Source of the DNA: Betaproteobacteria bacterium
GTDB lineage: Bacteria > Pseudomonadota > Gammaproteobacteria > Burkholderiales > JAHFRG01
DNA length: 27,786 nt
Assembly: GCA_023258935.1 (NCBI GenBank)
Contig: JAHFRG010000001.1
Location: forward strand, 31,440-59,225
Reading direction: 5' to 3'
Below, piece after piece: positions 1-8,404 of this stretch. A program made the translations under genes and the position numbers. The number at the start of each line of letters is the position of its first letter. Within the stretch, counting starts at the first letter, position 1. The notes below the pieces were generated by a model. That model had not been told where the DNA came from, did not search any database, and was given only the letters and a program-made list of their open reading frames with translations.

Positions 1-770
1 GGTTTCCCACTCATGCGTTCCTCGAGTTGCGCTTTCCAGATTTTCAATGTTTCACCATTTAACGTGGTGTAGGCTCCAGGGTTGGGATTAAATGCGCGCA
101 CTGTGCGCTCCACTTGCAACGCATCTTTTCCCCAATTGATTTGCGCTTCAGCTTTCCCCAATTTTCCGGCGTAACTTGCGCCTTGTTGCGGCTGAGGCTG
201 GGGCTGCAATTCGCCGCGTTCGAGTCCGCGCAGCGTGCGCACGATAGCTTCTCCGCCCTGTTGCGCCAGCTTGTCATGTAAAGTTTGCGCGGTGTCATCT
301 GCCGCTATCTTCAGCCGTGTTTGCATTAACACCGGGCCGGTATCCAAACCTTCATCCATTTGCATAATGCTGATGCCGGTTTCGGTGTCCCCTGCCAGTA
401 AAGCATGCTGAATCGGTGTCGCGCCGCGCCATTTCGGCAGCAGTGATGCATGAATATTTATGCAACCGAATCGTGGCAGGTTTAAGACCGCTTTCGGCAA
501 AATCAATCCATATGCCGCAACCACCATCACATCCGGTGAAAGCCGATTCAGCTCGTCTATCAGCGCGGGATCTTTCAGAGTTTGCGGCTGCTGCAGTTTG
601 AGCCCGTGGCTTAACGCCAGCCGTTTTACCGCGCTTGCGGTGTCTTTCATGCCGCGTCCGGCGGGTCGGTCGGGCCGTGTAAGCACCAGCGCTATATTGA
701 AGCCGGAGCGTAGCAACTGGTCCAATATATGCGCCGCGAATTCGGGGGTGCCCGCGAAGACTACATTCAT
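1..770 (-). CDS. fmt: Methionyl-tRNA formyltransferase (partial, C-terminus off the window)
   Basis: Transfers a formyl group from 10-formyl-tetrahydrofolate to Met-tRNA(fMet) for translation initiation in the cytoplasm. I translated the minus strand from the ATG at 770-768 (MNVVFAGTPEFAAHIL). The frame stays open for 256 codons to the window edge; the family is about 310 residues, so roughly the last 55 are missing. The catalytic-domain signature NIHASLLPKWRG lies at about residues 105-116 with Asn105 and His107 or nearby, and the family DEGLDTGP motif at about 139-146 holds the catalytic Asp. The start codon shares its A with the last base of the def stop (TAATG), so the two genes should be translationally coupled. 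Identification is firm; only the C-terminal tRNA-binding part is unseen. Confidence 0.97.
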   Translation of the reverse strand, partial: MNVVFAGTPEFAAHILDQLLRSGFNIALVLTRPDRPAGRGMKDTASAVKRLALSHGLKLQQPQTLKDPALIDELNRLSPDVMVVAAYGLILPKAVLNLPRFGCINIHASLLPKWRGATPIQHALLAGDTETGISIMQMDEGLDTGPVLMQTRLKIAADDTAQTLHDKLAQQGGEAIVRTLRGLERGELQPQPQPQQGASYAGKLGKAEAQINWGKDALQVERTVRAFNPNPGAYTTLNGETLKIWKAQLEERMSGK

Positions 771-1273
771 TACATTATTTTGCGCTGCATTTTTTTAAGC
801 TTGTTAAGAATCCTCGCTTGCTTGAGGCGGGACAGATATTCGACGAATACCTTACCTTTAAGATGATCTATCTCATGCTGTATGCAAACCGAGAGTAGTC
901 CGTTGGCATCCAGCGTAAACAATTTGCCTTCGCGATCCAGTGCCCGTACTGTGACTTGTTCGGCACGCTTTACTTTTTCAAAAATTCCCGGCACCGAAAG
1001 ACAACCTTCTTCGCAATCGGAAACACCGGAGCTTGCGAGAATTTCAGGATTGATAAACGTGTGCAGCTGGTCGCGTGTCTCCGAAATATCAATCACAATA
1101 ACTTGCTTGTGCACATCTACTTGAGTTGCAGCTAAACCCACGCCTGGAGCGGCGTACAGGGTTTCAGCCATGTCTGCTACCAGTTTACGAACCTGTTCAT
1201 TTACCGCCGCAACCGGCTTGGCGAGGGTATGCAGCCGTGGGTCCGGATATTGCAGAATTCTTAAAATCGACAT
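770..1273 (-). CDS. def: Peptide deformylase
   Basis: Metallo-hydrolase that removes the formyl group from the N-terminal methionine of new proteins. The 167 residues match the usual length. All three family motifs are present: GVGLAATQ (44-51), EGCLSVPG (89-96) and QHEIDH (132-137). Cys91, His133 and His137 should bind the metal, and Glu134 is the catalytic base. The start is an ATG followed by SILRILQYPDPRL, a typical deformylase N-terminus. The gene is transcribed before fmt, overlaps it by one base, and diverges from the LysM gene across a 124-base gap. The pair def-fmt covers removal and addition of the formyl group. This is a bacterial type 1-like enzyme; I see no anomaly. Confidence 0.98.
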   Translation of the reverse strand: MSILRILQYPDPRLHTLAKPVAAVNEQVRKLVADMAETLYAAPGVGLAATQVDVHKQVIVIDISETRDQLHTFINPEILASSGVSDCEEGCLSVPGIFEKVKRAEQVTVRALDREGKLFTLDANGLLSVCIQHEIDHLKGKVFVEYLSRLKQARILNKLKKMQRKIM

Positions 1274-1397
1274 TTTTGCTTGCTAATTTAACAAACCACA
1301 TGCAGAATTTATACTAACTCCTGATTTCTTATGGTGTATGCTACACTTTAGATTGTCCCGGAATTTCGGGTTTGAACTACTGTAAGCGGGGATTCCG
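1274..1397. promoter_or_regulatory. Divergent def / LysM intergenic region
   Basis: This 124-base AT-rich gap must hold promoters for both divergent transcripts. Visible pieces are a TATACT on the plus strand at 1310-1315, which overlaps a TATAAA read on the minus strand, and TATGCT at 1337-1342. None has a convincing -35 box at proper spacing. An inverted repeat CCCGGAATTTCGGG at 1357-1370 lies 28 bases before the LysM start and could be an operator or a short hairpin in the leader. I cannot assign a function to it. Confidence 0.35.
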
Positions 1398-2471
1398 ATG
1401 CCTAATTTTATTATTATATCGCTGATTCTGGTTTCGAGTTTGCTCTCCACGCAAGCTTTGGCCGATGAACCTGTCAGGCTGCAAGATAATCCTCCCGACC
1501 GATATGTCGTGGTCAAGGGTGACACCCTGTGGGGGATTGCAGGGCGTTTCCTCAAAGATCCTTGGCAGTGGCCGCAAGTCTGGGGAATGAACCGGGAACA
1601 AATCAAAAACCCGCACCTCATTTACCCCGGCGATGTCATCGTTCTCGATCTATCACGCCAGCCCCCCTCGCTGCGACTAGTAACAGGGGAGCGGGTAGAG
1701 GGAGGAGTTGTTGGGGGAAGAGAAGCCGTTAAGCTAAGCCCTCAAGTGCGTGCAGAACCCAGGGAGCGTGCTCCTATTCCCACGATCCCGGCAGCCGCCA
1801 TCGAGCCTTTCCTAAGCCAGCCTCTGGTGATCGAAGCCGGTGGGTTGGATAGCGCGCCACGTATCGTCGCCACAGATGGCGATCGCGTAGTGCTGGGCGG
1901 AGGCGATCGTGCGTATGCGTACAGACTGCCCACCGACCAGGGCGTGGATTGGCAAATTTACCGTACCGGCAAATCGCTTATTGACCCGGACACCCGGGAA
2001 GTTCTCGGATACGAAGCCATCTATCTCGGGGACGCAAAGGTCATTAGATTCGAGGAGAGACTAGATACGGCTAGTCCCATCGAAATTACCAAATCCACGC
2101 TCGAAATCAACACCGGTGACCGCTTGGTCGAGGCCACCAAGGTTGCAATCGATAATTACGTGCCGCATGCACCTGAAACATTAATCAAAGCGCGCATTAT
2201 TTCGGCTTATGGAGGGATCACTGAAGTCGGGCAAAACGCTGTCGTTACGCTTAACAAGGGAACGCGCGATGGTATTGAGAGAGGACATGTGCTGGCGATA
2301 TACCGCCACTCGCCGCCAGCTAAAAACAAAAAGGGCGAAATCATCTTGCACATTCCCGATGAGCGCTACGGGTTGTTAATGGTTTTCCGCACCTTTAATA
2401 AAGTCTCCTACGCGTTGGTAATGCAGATCACCCGCCCGGTGCATCTGTTGGACGTGGCACAGACGCCTTAA
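1398..2471 (+). CDS. Secreted LysM-domain peptidoglycan-binding protein
   Basis: The protein is 357 residues. A hydrophobic N-terminus (residues 4-16) with a likely signal peptidase site after ALA at 20-22 indicates export. A single LysM domain follows at about 35-85 (YVVVKGDTLWGIAGRFLKDP then IYPGDVIVL), the fold that binds GlcNAc-containing glycan in the cell wall. Residues 90-357 are a large C-terminal region with no catalytic motif I recognise; it has many beta-type segments, including AVVTLNKGTRDGIERG near 280. LysM proteins of this layout lie before dprA in many betaproteobacteria. dprA starts 25 bases after the stop, so the two are probably co-transcribed. The role is likely wall binding or envelope stress, but this is inferred from the domain and not shown. 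Confidence 0.85.
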   Translation: MPNFIIISLILVSSLLSTQALADEPVRLQDNPPDRYVVVKGDTLWGIAGRFLKDPWQWPQVWGMNREQIKNPHLIYPGDVIVLDLSRQPPSLRLVTGERVEGGVVGGREAVKLSPQVRAEPRERAPIPTIPAAAIEPFLSQPLVIEAGGLDSAPRIVATDGDRVVLGGGDRAYAYRLPTDQGVDWQIYRTGKSLIDPDTREVLGYEAIYLGDAKVIRFEERLDTASPIEITKSTLEINTGDRLVEATKVAIDNYVPHAPETLIKARIISAYGGITEVGQNAVVTLNKGTRDGIERGHVLAIYRHSPPAKNKKGEIILHIPDERYGLLMVFRTFNKVSYALVMQITRPVHLLDVAQTP

Positions 2472-2496
2472 GTCAATCCGCTTAGGCTGCCCGAAT

Positions 2497-3576
2497 ATGC
2501 AGCCCGACAAGGATACTGAAAACTGGCTTGCGTTAAGCCTGGTGCCGGGCTTGGGGGATGACTCTTGCCGCAAGCTTCTACTGGCTTTTGGCGAACCCCA
2601 GAAAATTTTTTCCGCGACCCACTCTGAGCTTTCGCGTGTGGTTCCTGGCAAAGTCGCCCGCACAATTTCCGAAGGCGTGGATCAAAGCGCTATTCTGCCC
2701 GCGCTCAAGTGGCTTGAAGAGGATTGCAACCACCTGGTTACGCTGGCTGACGATGACTATCCCAGACTGTTGTTGCAAATCTCCGATCCACCGCCATTGC
2801 TTTACGTCAAAGGCAGGCGCGACCTGCTCAACCTGCCATCACTGGCTATAGTCGGTAGCCGCAATGCCACTCCGCAAGGCGTAGCCAATGCCGAAAGCTT
2901 TGCGCGTAATTTAAGCGACGCCGGGCTCACTATCCTGAGCGGTCTGGCGTTGGGCATAGATGAAGCGGCACATCGCGGTGGACTCAAGGGCGCCTGTTCC
3001 AGCATTGCGGTAGTGGGTACCGGATTGGATATCGTCTACCCTGCGCGGAACCGTGATTTAGCGCATGCGCTTGCCGATTCCGGAGCGCTGGTTTCCGAGT
3101 TTCCGTTAGGAACACCGGCAATTGGAAGTAATTTCCCGCGTCGCAACCGCATCATCAGCGGCATGGCTCGCGGTTGTCTGGTGGTCGAGGCTGCGCTTTC
3201 CAGCGGCTCATTGATTACTGCGCGGCTTGCGCTGGAGCAAGGCCGCGAGGTATTTGCCGTTCCAGGATCGATCCACTCCCCGCTTTCCAAGGGTTGTCAT
3301 GCTTTGATTAAGCAAGGGGCAAAACTCGCGGAAAATGCACAGGACATTCTCGAGGAAATCGGCTGGCAAAAAACCCAGGGCGCACCTGCCGCAGCCGAGC
3401 AGACTGGAGAAGCCTCGCCATTGCTTGAACATCTCGGCTTCGACCCTTGCAACATTGACACGCTGTGCGCGCGCAGCCAGCTTCCTCCCGATGCGGTATC
3501 TGCAATACTCCTGAAGCTTGAACTTGCCGGTCGTGTCGCCGCGCTTCCGGGCGGTTTATATCAACGACTTAATTAA
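2497..3576 (+). CDS. dprA: DNA processing protein DprA (Smf)
   Basis: DprA binds incoming single-stranded DNA during natural transformation and loads RecA on it. The 359-residue protein shows an N-terminal helical region, a central Rossmann-like domain at about 100-290 and a C-terminal winged-helix-like part at about 300-359. Motifs seen: IVGSRNATPQG (118-128), SGLALGIDEAAHRGG (148-162), GTGLDIVYPARN (174-185), FPRRNRIISG (213-222) and SGSLITARLA (236-245). All are the conserved nucleotide/ssDNA-binding segments of the family. The ATG at 2497 is 25 bases past the LysM stop. DprA alone does not prove competence, because it is present in many bacteria not known to take up DNA, and no com genes lie in this window. 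Confidence 0.97.
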   Translation: MQPDKDTENWLALSLVPGLGDDSCRKLLLAFGEPQKIFSATHSELSRVVPGKVARTISEGVDQSAILPALKWLEEDCNHLVTLADDDYPRLLLQISDPPPLLYVKGRRDLLNLPSLAIVGSRNATPQGVANAESFARNLSDAGLTILSGLALGIDEAAHRGGLKGACSSIAVVGTGLDIVYPARNRDLAHALADSGALVSEFPLGTPAIGSNFPRRNRIISGMARGCLVVEAALSSGSLITARLALEQGREVFAVPGSIHSPLSKGCHALIKQGAKLAENAQDILEEIGWQKTQGAPAAAEQTGEASPLLEHLGFDPCNIDTLCARSQLPPDAVSAILLKLELAGRVAALPGGLYQRLN

Positions 3577-3618
3577 CCTTGGTCATTCAATGCTCGCGGA
3601 CGCCCTAGTGCAAATTCC

Positions 3619-3647
3619 TTGCTATCGCAGCAAATAGTTTCTATCAT
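3619..3647 (+). promoter_or_regulatory. Sigma70-type promoter for topA
   Basis: TTGCTA at 3619-3624 (4 of 6 matches to TTGACA), a 17-base spacer, and TATCAT at 3642-3647 (5 of 6 matches to TATAAT). Transcription would begin near 3654 and give a leader of about 24 bases before the topA ATG at 3678. The 101-base gap after dprA holds no other feature I can see. Confidence 0.55.
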
Positions 3648-3677
3648 CTTGCGCTTTATTTCCACAATCAAGAGCGC

Positions 3678-5948
3678 ATGTCCAGCAATTTGCTGATCGT
3701 TGAGTCCCCGGCCAAGGCCAAGACGCTGAAAAAGTATTTGGGGCGCGATTTCGAAATCCTTGCCTCGCTCGGCCATGTACGCGACCTGATACCCAAACAG
3801 GGTGCGGTTGATACTGCGCATGGCTTCGCCATGAAATACCAATTGATTGCGCGCAATCACAAGTACGTAGACGCAATTGCCAAAGAAGCTGCCAAGGCGG
3901 GCAAAATATATCTCGCTACTGACCCGGATCGCGAAGGCGAGGCTATCGCTTGGCACATCTCCGAAATCCTCAAATCTAAGAAGCTGCTAAAAAATAAGAC
4001 GCCGCAGCGCGTGGTGTTTTACGAAATCACGGAATCCGCAGTCAAGTCGGCAATCAAGGAACCGCGTGAAATATCCATGCCGCTGGTTAATGCCCAGCAG
4101 GCGCGCCGCGCGCTCGACTACCTGGTCGGATTTAATTTGTCGCCGTTGTTGTGGCGCAAGATTCGTCCGGGCTTGTCGGCAGGTCGAGTGCAAAGCCCGG
4201 CATTGCGTTTAATTGTGGAACGAGAACAGGAAATAGAGATGTTCCGCCCGCAGGAATACTGGACGATTCATCTCGATAGCCACAAGGATAAGCAAAAATT
4301 CTCGGCACGCTTATTCCAATACCGTGGCGAGAAATTGGAACAATTCACCATAGAGAGCGAAAGCTCCCAGAAAAAAATTATTCAAGAATTAAGCATCGCG
4401 AAGGACGCGCAAGTCGTAAAGGTCGACAAAAAACGCAAGCAACGCTCGCCTGCACCGCCGTTTACCACCTCCACGCTGCAGCAGGAAGCGGTGCGCAAAC
4501 TCAATATGACAACCGGGCGTACCATGCGCACCGCTCAGCAATTGTACGAAGGCGTGGACATAGGGGGCACCAGCGTCGGCCTGATTACCTACATGCGTAC
4601 CGATTCGCTTACTCTGTCCAACGAAGCAATTGCCGAAATTCGCAATTACGTAAGCAAAAATTTCGAACTTGATTACCTTCCTAAATCCGCAGTGCTGTAC
4701 AAAAGCAAATCGAAGAATGCGCAGGAAGCCCATGAAGCCATCCGACCCACCTCAATTTTCCGCACCCCTGAAAGCGTGCGTCATCGGTTGAGCACGGAAC
4801 AGGCCAAGCTTTATGAAATGATATGGAAGCGCGCATTGGCGTGCCAGATGAACCCGGCCAAATTCGATGTTACCAGCCTGGATATCAGCGTCGCCGGACC
4901 GGATAATTTGTTTCGCGCAAGCGGACAAACCCTGGTCTTCCCTGGATTCATCGCCGTGTATCAAGAAGGATTAGACGAGCAGGAAGAGCCGGGGGAAGGA
5001 AGGCTGCCGGAACTGAATGTCAGCGATGAGATACCGCTCGACAAACTGTATGGCGAGCAGCATTTCACCCAGCCGCCGCCGCGCTACACCGAAGCAAGCC
5101 TGGTGAAAACGCTGGAAGAGCACGGCATCGGGCGGCCCTCTACTTATGCCAATATCATATCCACGCTGCTTGAGAGAGAATACACAGTGCTCGATAAGAA
5201 ACACTTTGTTCCTAGCGATGTCGGCAGGGTGGTCAACAAATTTTTGACCGAGCACTTCACCCAATATGTTGATTACGATTTCACCGCCAAGCTAGAAGAC
5301 GAGCTCGATCTGGTATCCACCGGCAAGCGTGAATGGGTGCCGTTGCTGGAGGATTTCTGGAAAGGCTTTAACCGCCTCATCGAAGATAAGAAAAATTTGT
5401 CGCGCAAGGAAGTAACACAAGAGCAACTTGACGAGGTCTGCCCAAAATGCGGCAAGCAGCTTGCCATTCGTCTGGGAAAACGCGGCAAGTTCGTGGGTTG
5501 CAGCGGCTTTCCTGCTTGCGATTACACGCGCAACTTGAACGGAGTGCAGGAAACAACGGAAGCGACGGTAACAGTGGAAGGGCGCAGTTGCCCCAAATGC
5601 GGGAGTGGCTTAGTCATCAAAAACGGGCCTTATGGGAAATTCATCGGTTGCTCGTCCTATCCCAAGTGCAAATTCATCGAGTCGCTCAACAAACCGCGCG
5701 ACAGCGGGGTGGTCTGTCCTCAATGCAAAGCGGGCAACCTTATCGAGCGCAGGAGCCGCTACGGCAAAGTCTTCTACTCTTGTAGCACCTACCCCAAATG
5801 CAACTATGCGGTATGGAACCCGCCAGTCGCTCAGTCTTGTCCCAAGTGCAAGTGGCCGGTACTCACTCTAAAAACGACTAAGCGGCGTGGCGCCGAATTG
5901 GTGTGCCCGGTGAAGGAATGTGGATATAGCGCTGAGGCGCAATCTTGA
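3678..5948 (+). CDS. topA: DNA topoisomerase I (type IA), four C-terminal zinc fingers
   Basis: Relaxes negatively supercoiled DNA by cutting one strand through a 5'-phosphotyrosine. The 756-residue protein begins with a TOPRIM domain: Glu9 in LLIVESPAKA and Asp82, Asp84 and Glu86 in TDPDREGEAIAW. The active-site tyrosine is Tyr305 in GLITYMRTDS. The AGRVQSPALRLIVERE segment at 168-183 is also diagnostic. The C-terminal end carries four Cys4-type zinc fingers starting at about residues 588, 638, 680 and 721 (CPKC, CPKC, CPQC and CPKC), which help bind single-stranded DNA. The E. coli protein is 865 residues, so this one has a shorter tail. The gene runs towards gyrB, with only six bases between their stop codons. 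Confidence 0.98.
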   Translation: MSSNLLIVESPAKAKTLKKYLGRDFEILASLGHVRDLIPKQGAVDTAHGFAMKYQLIARNHKYVDAIAKEAAKAGKIYLATDPDREGEAIAWHISEILKSKKLLKNKTPQRVVFYEITESAVKSAIKEPREISMPLVNAQQARRALDYLVGFNLSPLLWRKIRPGLSAGRVQSPALRLIVEREQEIEMFRPQEYWTIHLDSHKDKQKFSARLFQYRGEKLEQFTIESESSQKKIIQELSIAKDAQVVKVDKKRKQRSPAPPFTTSTLQQEAVRKLNMTTGRTMRTAQQLYEGVDIGGTSVGLITYMRTDSLTLSNEAIAEIRNYVSKNFELDYLPKSAVLYKSKSKNAQEAHEAIRPTSIFRTPESVRHRLSTEQAKLYEMIWKRALACQMNPAKFDVTSLDISVAGPDNLFRASGQTLVFPGFIAVYQEGLDEQEEPGEGRLPELNVSDEIPLDKLYGEQHFTQPPPRYTEASLVKTLEEHGIGRPSTYANIISTLLEREYTVLDKKHFVPSDVGRVVNKFLTEHFTQYVDYDFTAKLEDELDLVSTGKREWVPLLEDFWKGFNRLIEDKKNLSRKEVTQEQLDEVCPKCGKQLAIRLGKRGKFVGCSGFPACDYTRNLNGVQETTEATVTVEGRSCPKCGSGLVIKNGPYGKFIGCSSYPKCKFIESLNKPRDSGVVCPQCKAGNLIERRSRYGKVFYSCSTYPKCNYAVWNPPVAQSCPKCKWPVLTLKTTKRRGAELVCPVKECGYSAEAQS

Positions 5949-5954
5949 ATTCCG

Positions 5955-8372
5955 CTACACGTCGAGGTTGCGCACGCCCAATGCGTTACTTTCTATAAAT
6001 GCGCGCCGCGGCTCTACAACATCGCCCATCAATGTTGTAAAAATTCCATCCGCGCTGATAGCGTCTTCAATCTGAATGCGCAGCAGTCTGCGGCTTGCCG
6101 GATCCATAGTGGTTTCCCACAATTGCTCAGGATTCATCTCTCCCAGGCCTTTGTAGCGCTGGATGGAAATGCCTTTCTTAACCTCCTCCAATAACCAGTC
6201 AAGCGCTTGCTTGAATTCGCCTACCTGCCGTTGCTGTTCGCCGCGCTTCACATAGGCGCCGCTGCCCAAAAACCCTTGCAACATCAAAGCTGTACGCTTG
6301 ATTTGCTCATAGTCCCCGCTTTGCAGAAAGTCCTGGTCTAGTGTGGTTAGTCGCAAGTTGCCATGCTGTGTTTTCTTGATAAGCAACTGGAATCTTTCAT
6401 TTTTTTCATCGTATTGAGCCTCGATTTGTAATTCGTCTTGGGGCACTAGCAGCGCCAAGGAGGAGGCACTTTTCTTCGCCGAAGGCGCATCGGACAAATC
6501 TATTTCCGGTTGCTTGAGCAGGGCATACAGCACCACGGGATCGATAATCCGGCTCAAACGTTCGATTACAGCCTCGGCAAGCAAATATTCCTTGGCCACT
6601 TTTTCCAGCGCATTCTTGTTGAGCGGTTTCGCGTCTTCCGAGGTGTAGAGCTGCGCATCGCTTAACGCTAGGTGCAGCAGGTATTGCTTGAGCTCGTGGT
6701 CGTCTTTGATATAGCGCTCATCTTTGCCATGCTTTACTCTATAAAGTGGCGGTTGAGCAATGTAGATATGCCCGCGCTCCACTAGCTCCGGCATCTGCCG
6801 GTAAAAGAAAGTGAGCAGCAGGGTACGGATGTGCGAGCCGTCCACGTCAGCATCCGTCATGAGGATGACTCGGTGATATCGCAGTTTGCTAATATCCTTG
6901 TCATCGCCGATGCCGCAGCCGAGCGCCGTGATTAGCGTCGCTACCTCCTGCGAAGAAAGCATTTTGTCCAGCCGCGCTTTCTCCACATTCAAAATCTTCC
7001 CTTTGAGTGGCAGAATCGCCTGAAATTTGCGGTCGCGTCCCTGTTTCGCCGAGCCACCTGCGGAATCGCCCTCCACCAGATAAAGCTCCGATTGCGCCGG
7101 GTCTTTTTCCTGACAGTCGGCAAGTTTGCCCGGCAGTCCCATGGAATCAAGCACGCCTTTGCGCCGCGTCATATCGCGTGCTTTGCGTGCCGCTTCGCGC
7201 GCGCGTGCGGCTTCAATGATCTTGCCAGTAATCACCCGCGCCTCATTGGGTTTTTCGAGCAAGAATTCCATGAGCTTCTGCCCCACGATTTCTTGCACTA
7301 CCGGCTGTATTTCAGAGCTCACCAGCTTGTCTTTGGTCTGTGACGAGAATTTTGGTTCGGGGACTTTGATCGAAAGTACGCAGCACAAGCCTTCCCGCAT
7401 GTCATCACCGGTGGTTTCCACCTTGGCTTTCTTGGCGATTTCGTTTTGTTCAAGGTACTGGTTGAGCGTACGCGTCAGTGCAGCGCGCAAACCGGTGAGG
7501 TGGGTACCTCCGTCACGCTGCGGGATGTTGTTTGTGAAGCACTGTACCGACTCTTGGTAGGAATCGTTCCATTGCATTGCGACTTCCACGATTACACCTT
7601 CCTTTTGCCCAATAGCATGGAAAATGGTGTTATGCAAAACGTTCTTATTGCGGTTCATGAACTCAACAAAGCCCTTGACACCCCCCGAGAAGGCAAAGAT
7701 TTCCTCTTTTCTGGTACGTTGATCAATCAGCTGGATCTTTACGCCGTTGTTGAGGAAGGAAAGCTCGCGTAACCGCCGCGCGAGGATGTCGTAGTGATAT
7801 TCAATTTGACCGAAGGTGTCCTTACTAGCCAAGAAATGCACTTCGGTGCCGCGGCGGTCTGATTTCCCCGCAACTTTGAGTGGGGCGACAGGCACACCGC
7901 CGTGGAATTCCATAAAATACATTTTACCGTCTCGGCGGATGGTCAGCCGAAGCCACTCGGAGAGGGCATTGACTACCGAAACACCTACGCCGTGCAGGCC
8001 GCCGGCAATCTTGTAGGAATTGCTGTCAAACTTGCCTCCCGCATGTAACTCGGTCATTACGATTTCCGCCGCGGAGCGTTTCTGCTCGTCATCCTTGTGA
8101 ATCTCGGTGGGGATGCCGCGGCCATTGTCAATAACACTAATTGAGTTATCAGTATGGATCGTTACTGTTATTTCATTGCAGTAACCCGCCAGGGCCTCGT
8201 CTATGGCGTTATCTAGCACCTCAAACACCATATGATGAAGTCCGGTGCCATCCGAGGTATCGCCGATGTACATCCCTGGCCGCTTGCGCACAGCATCCAG
8301 GCCTTTTAATACTTTAATACTGTCAGAGTCGTATTCGGATTCGTCTGTTTCCAGTTGGCTTTTTTCTATCAT
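5955..8372 (-). CDS. gyrB: DNA gyrase subunit B
   Basis: ATPase subunit of gyrase, which introduces negative supercoils. The 805-residue length is typical of proteobacteria. The N-terminal GHKL ATPase shows HMVFEVLDNAIDEALAG with Glu51, Asn55 and Asp58, and VIDNGRGIPTEIH. A glycine-rich lid segment (GGLHGVGVSVVNALS) follows. The TOPRIM part has YLVEGDSAGGSAKQGRDR near 430-447 and MTDADVDGSHIRTL near 504-517, which supply the metal-binding acidic residues. IQRYKGLGEMNPEQLWETT lies near the C-terminus. It is transcribed after dnaN, 32 bases downstream of the dnaN stop, with a parS site in that gap. recF, which often lies between dnaN and gyrB, is not there. The start is an ATG with a weak AAAGAAAG-type ribosome site. 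Confidence 0.99.
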   Translation of the reverse strand: MIEKSQLETDESEYDSDSIKVLKGLDAVRKRPGMYIGDTSDGTGLHHMVFEVLDNAIDEALAGYCNEITVTIHTDNSISVIDNGRGIPTEIHKDDEQKRSAAEIVMTELHAGGKFDSNSYKIAGGLHGVGVSVVNALSEWLRLTIRRDGKMYFMEFHGGVPVAPLKVAGKSDRRGTEVHFLASKDTFGQIEYHYDILARRLRELSFLNNGVKIQLIDQRTRKEEIFAFSGGVKGFVEFMNRNKNVLHNTIFHAIGQKEGVIVEVAMQWNDSYQESVQCFTNNIPQRDGGTHLTGLRAALTRTLNQYLEQNEIAKKAKVETTGDDMREGLCCVLSIKVPEPKFSSQTKDKLVSSEIQPVVQEIVGQKLMEFLLEKPNEARVITGKIIEAARAREAARKARDMTRRKGVLDSMGLPGKLADCQEKDPAQSELYLVEGDSAGGSAKQGRDRKFQAILPLKGKILNVEKARLDKMLSSQEVATLITALGCGIGDDKDISKLRYHRVILMTDADVDGSHIRTLLLTFFYRQMPELVERGHIYIAQPPLYRVKHGKDERYIKDDHELKQYLLHLALSDAQLYTSEDAKPLNKNALEKVAKEYLLAEAVIERLSRIIDPVVLYALLKQPEIDLSDAPSAKKSASSLALLVPQDELQIEAQYDEKNERFQLLIKKTQHGNLRLTTLDQDFLQSGDYEQIKRTALMLQGFLGSGAYVKRGEQQRQVGEFKQALDWLLEEVKKGISIQRYKGLGEMNPEQLWETTMDPASRRLLRIQIEDAISADGIFTTLMGDVVEPRRAFIESNALGVRNLDV

Positions 8373-8385
8373 CGGCTTTCTTTAT

Positions 8386-8401
8386 GGTTTCACGTGAAAC
8401 A
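8386..8401. promoter_or_regulatory. parS: parS centromere-like site (ParB binding)
   Basis: The palindrome GTTTCACGTGAAAC at 8387-8400 is perfect, and the 16-base window 8386-8401 matches the known parS consensus TGTTTCACGTGAAACA at 15 positions (G for T at the first). It sits in the 32-base gap between dnaN (stop at 8405-8407) and gyrB (start 8372). The window also encodes ParA and ParB about 14 kb to the right, so a cognate ParB is at hand. I found only this one copy here; chromosomes usually have several near the origin. Confidence 0.93.
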
Positions 8402-8404
8402 TAC

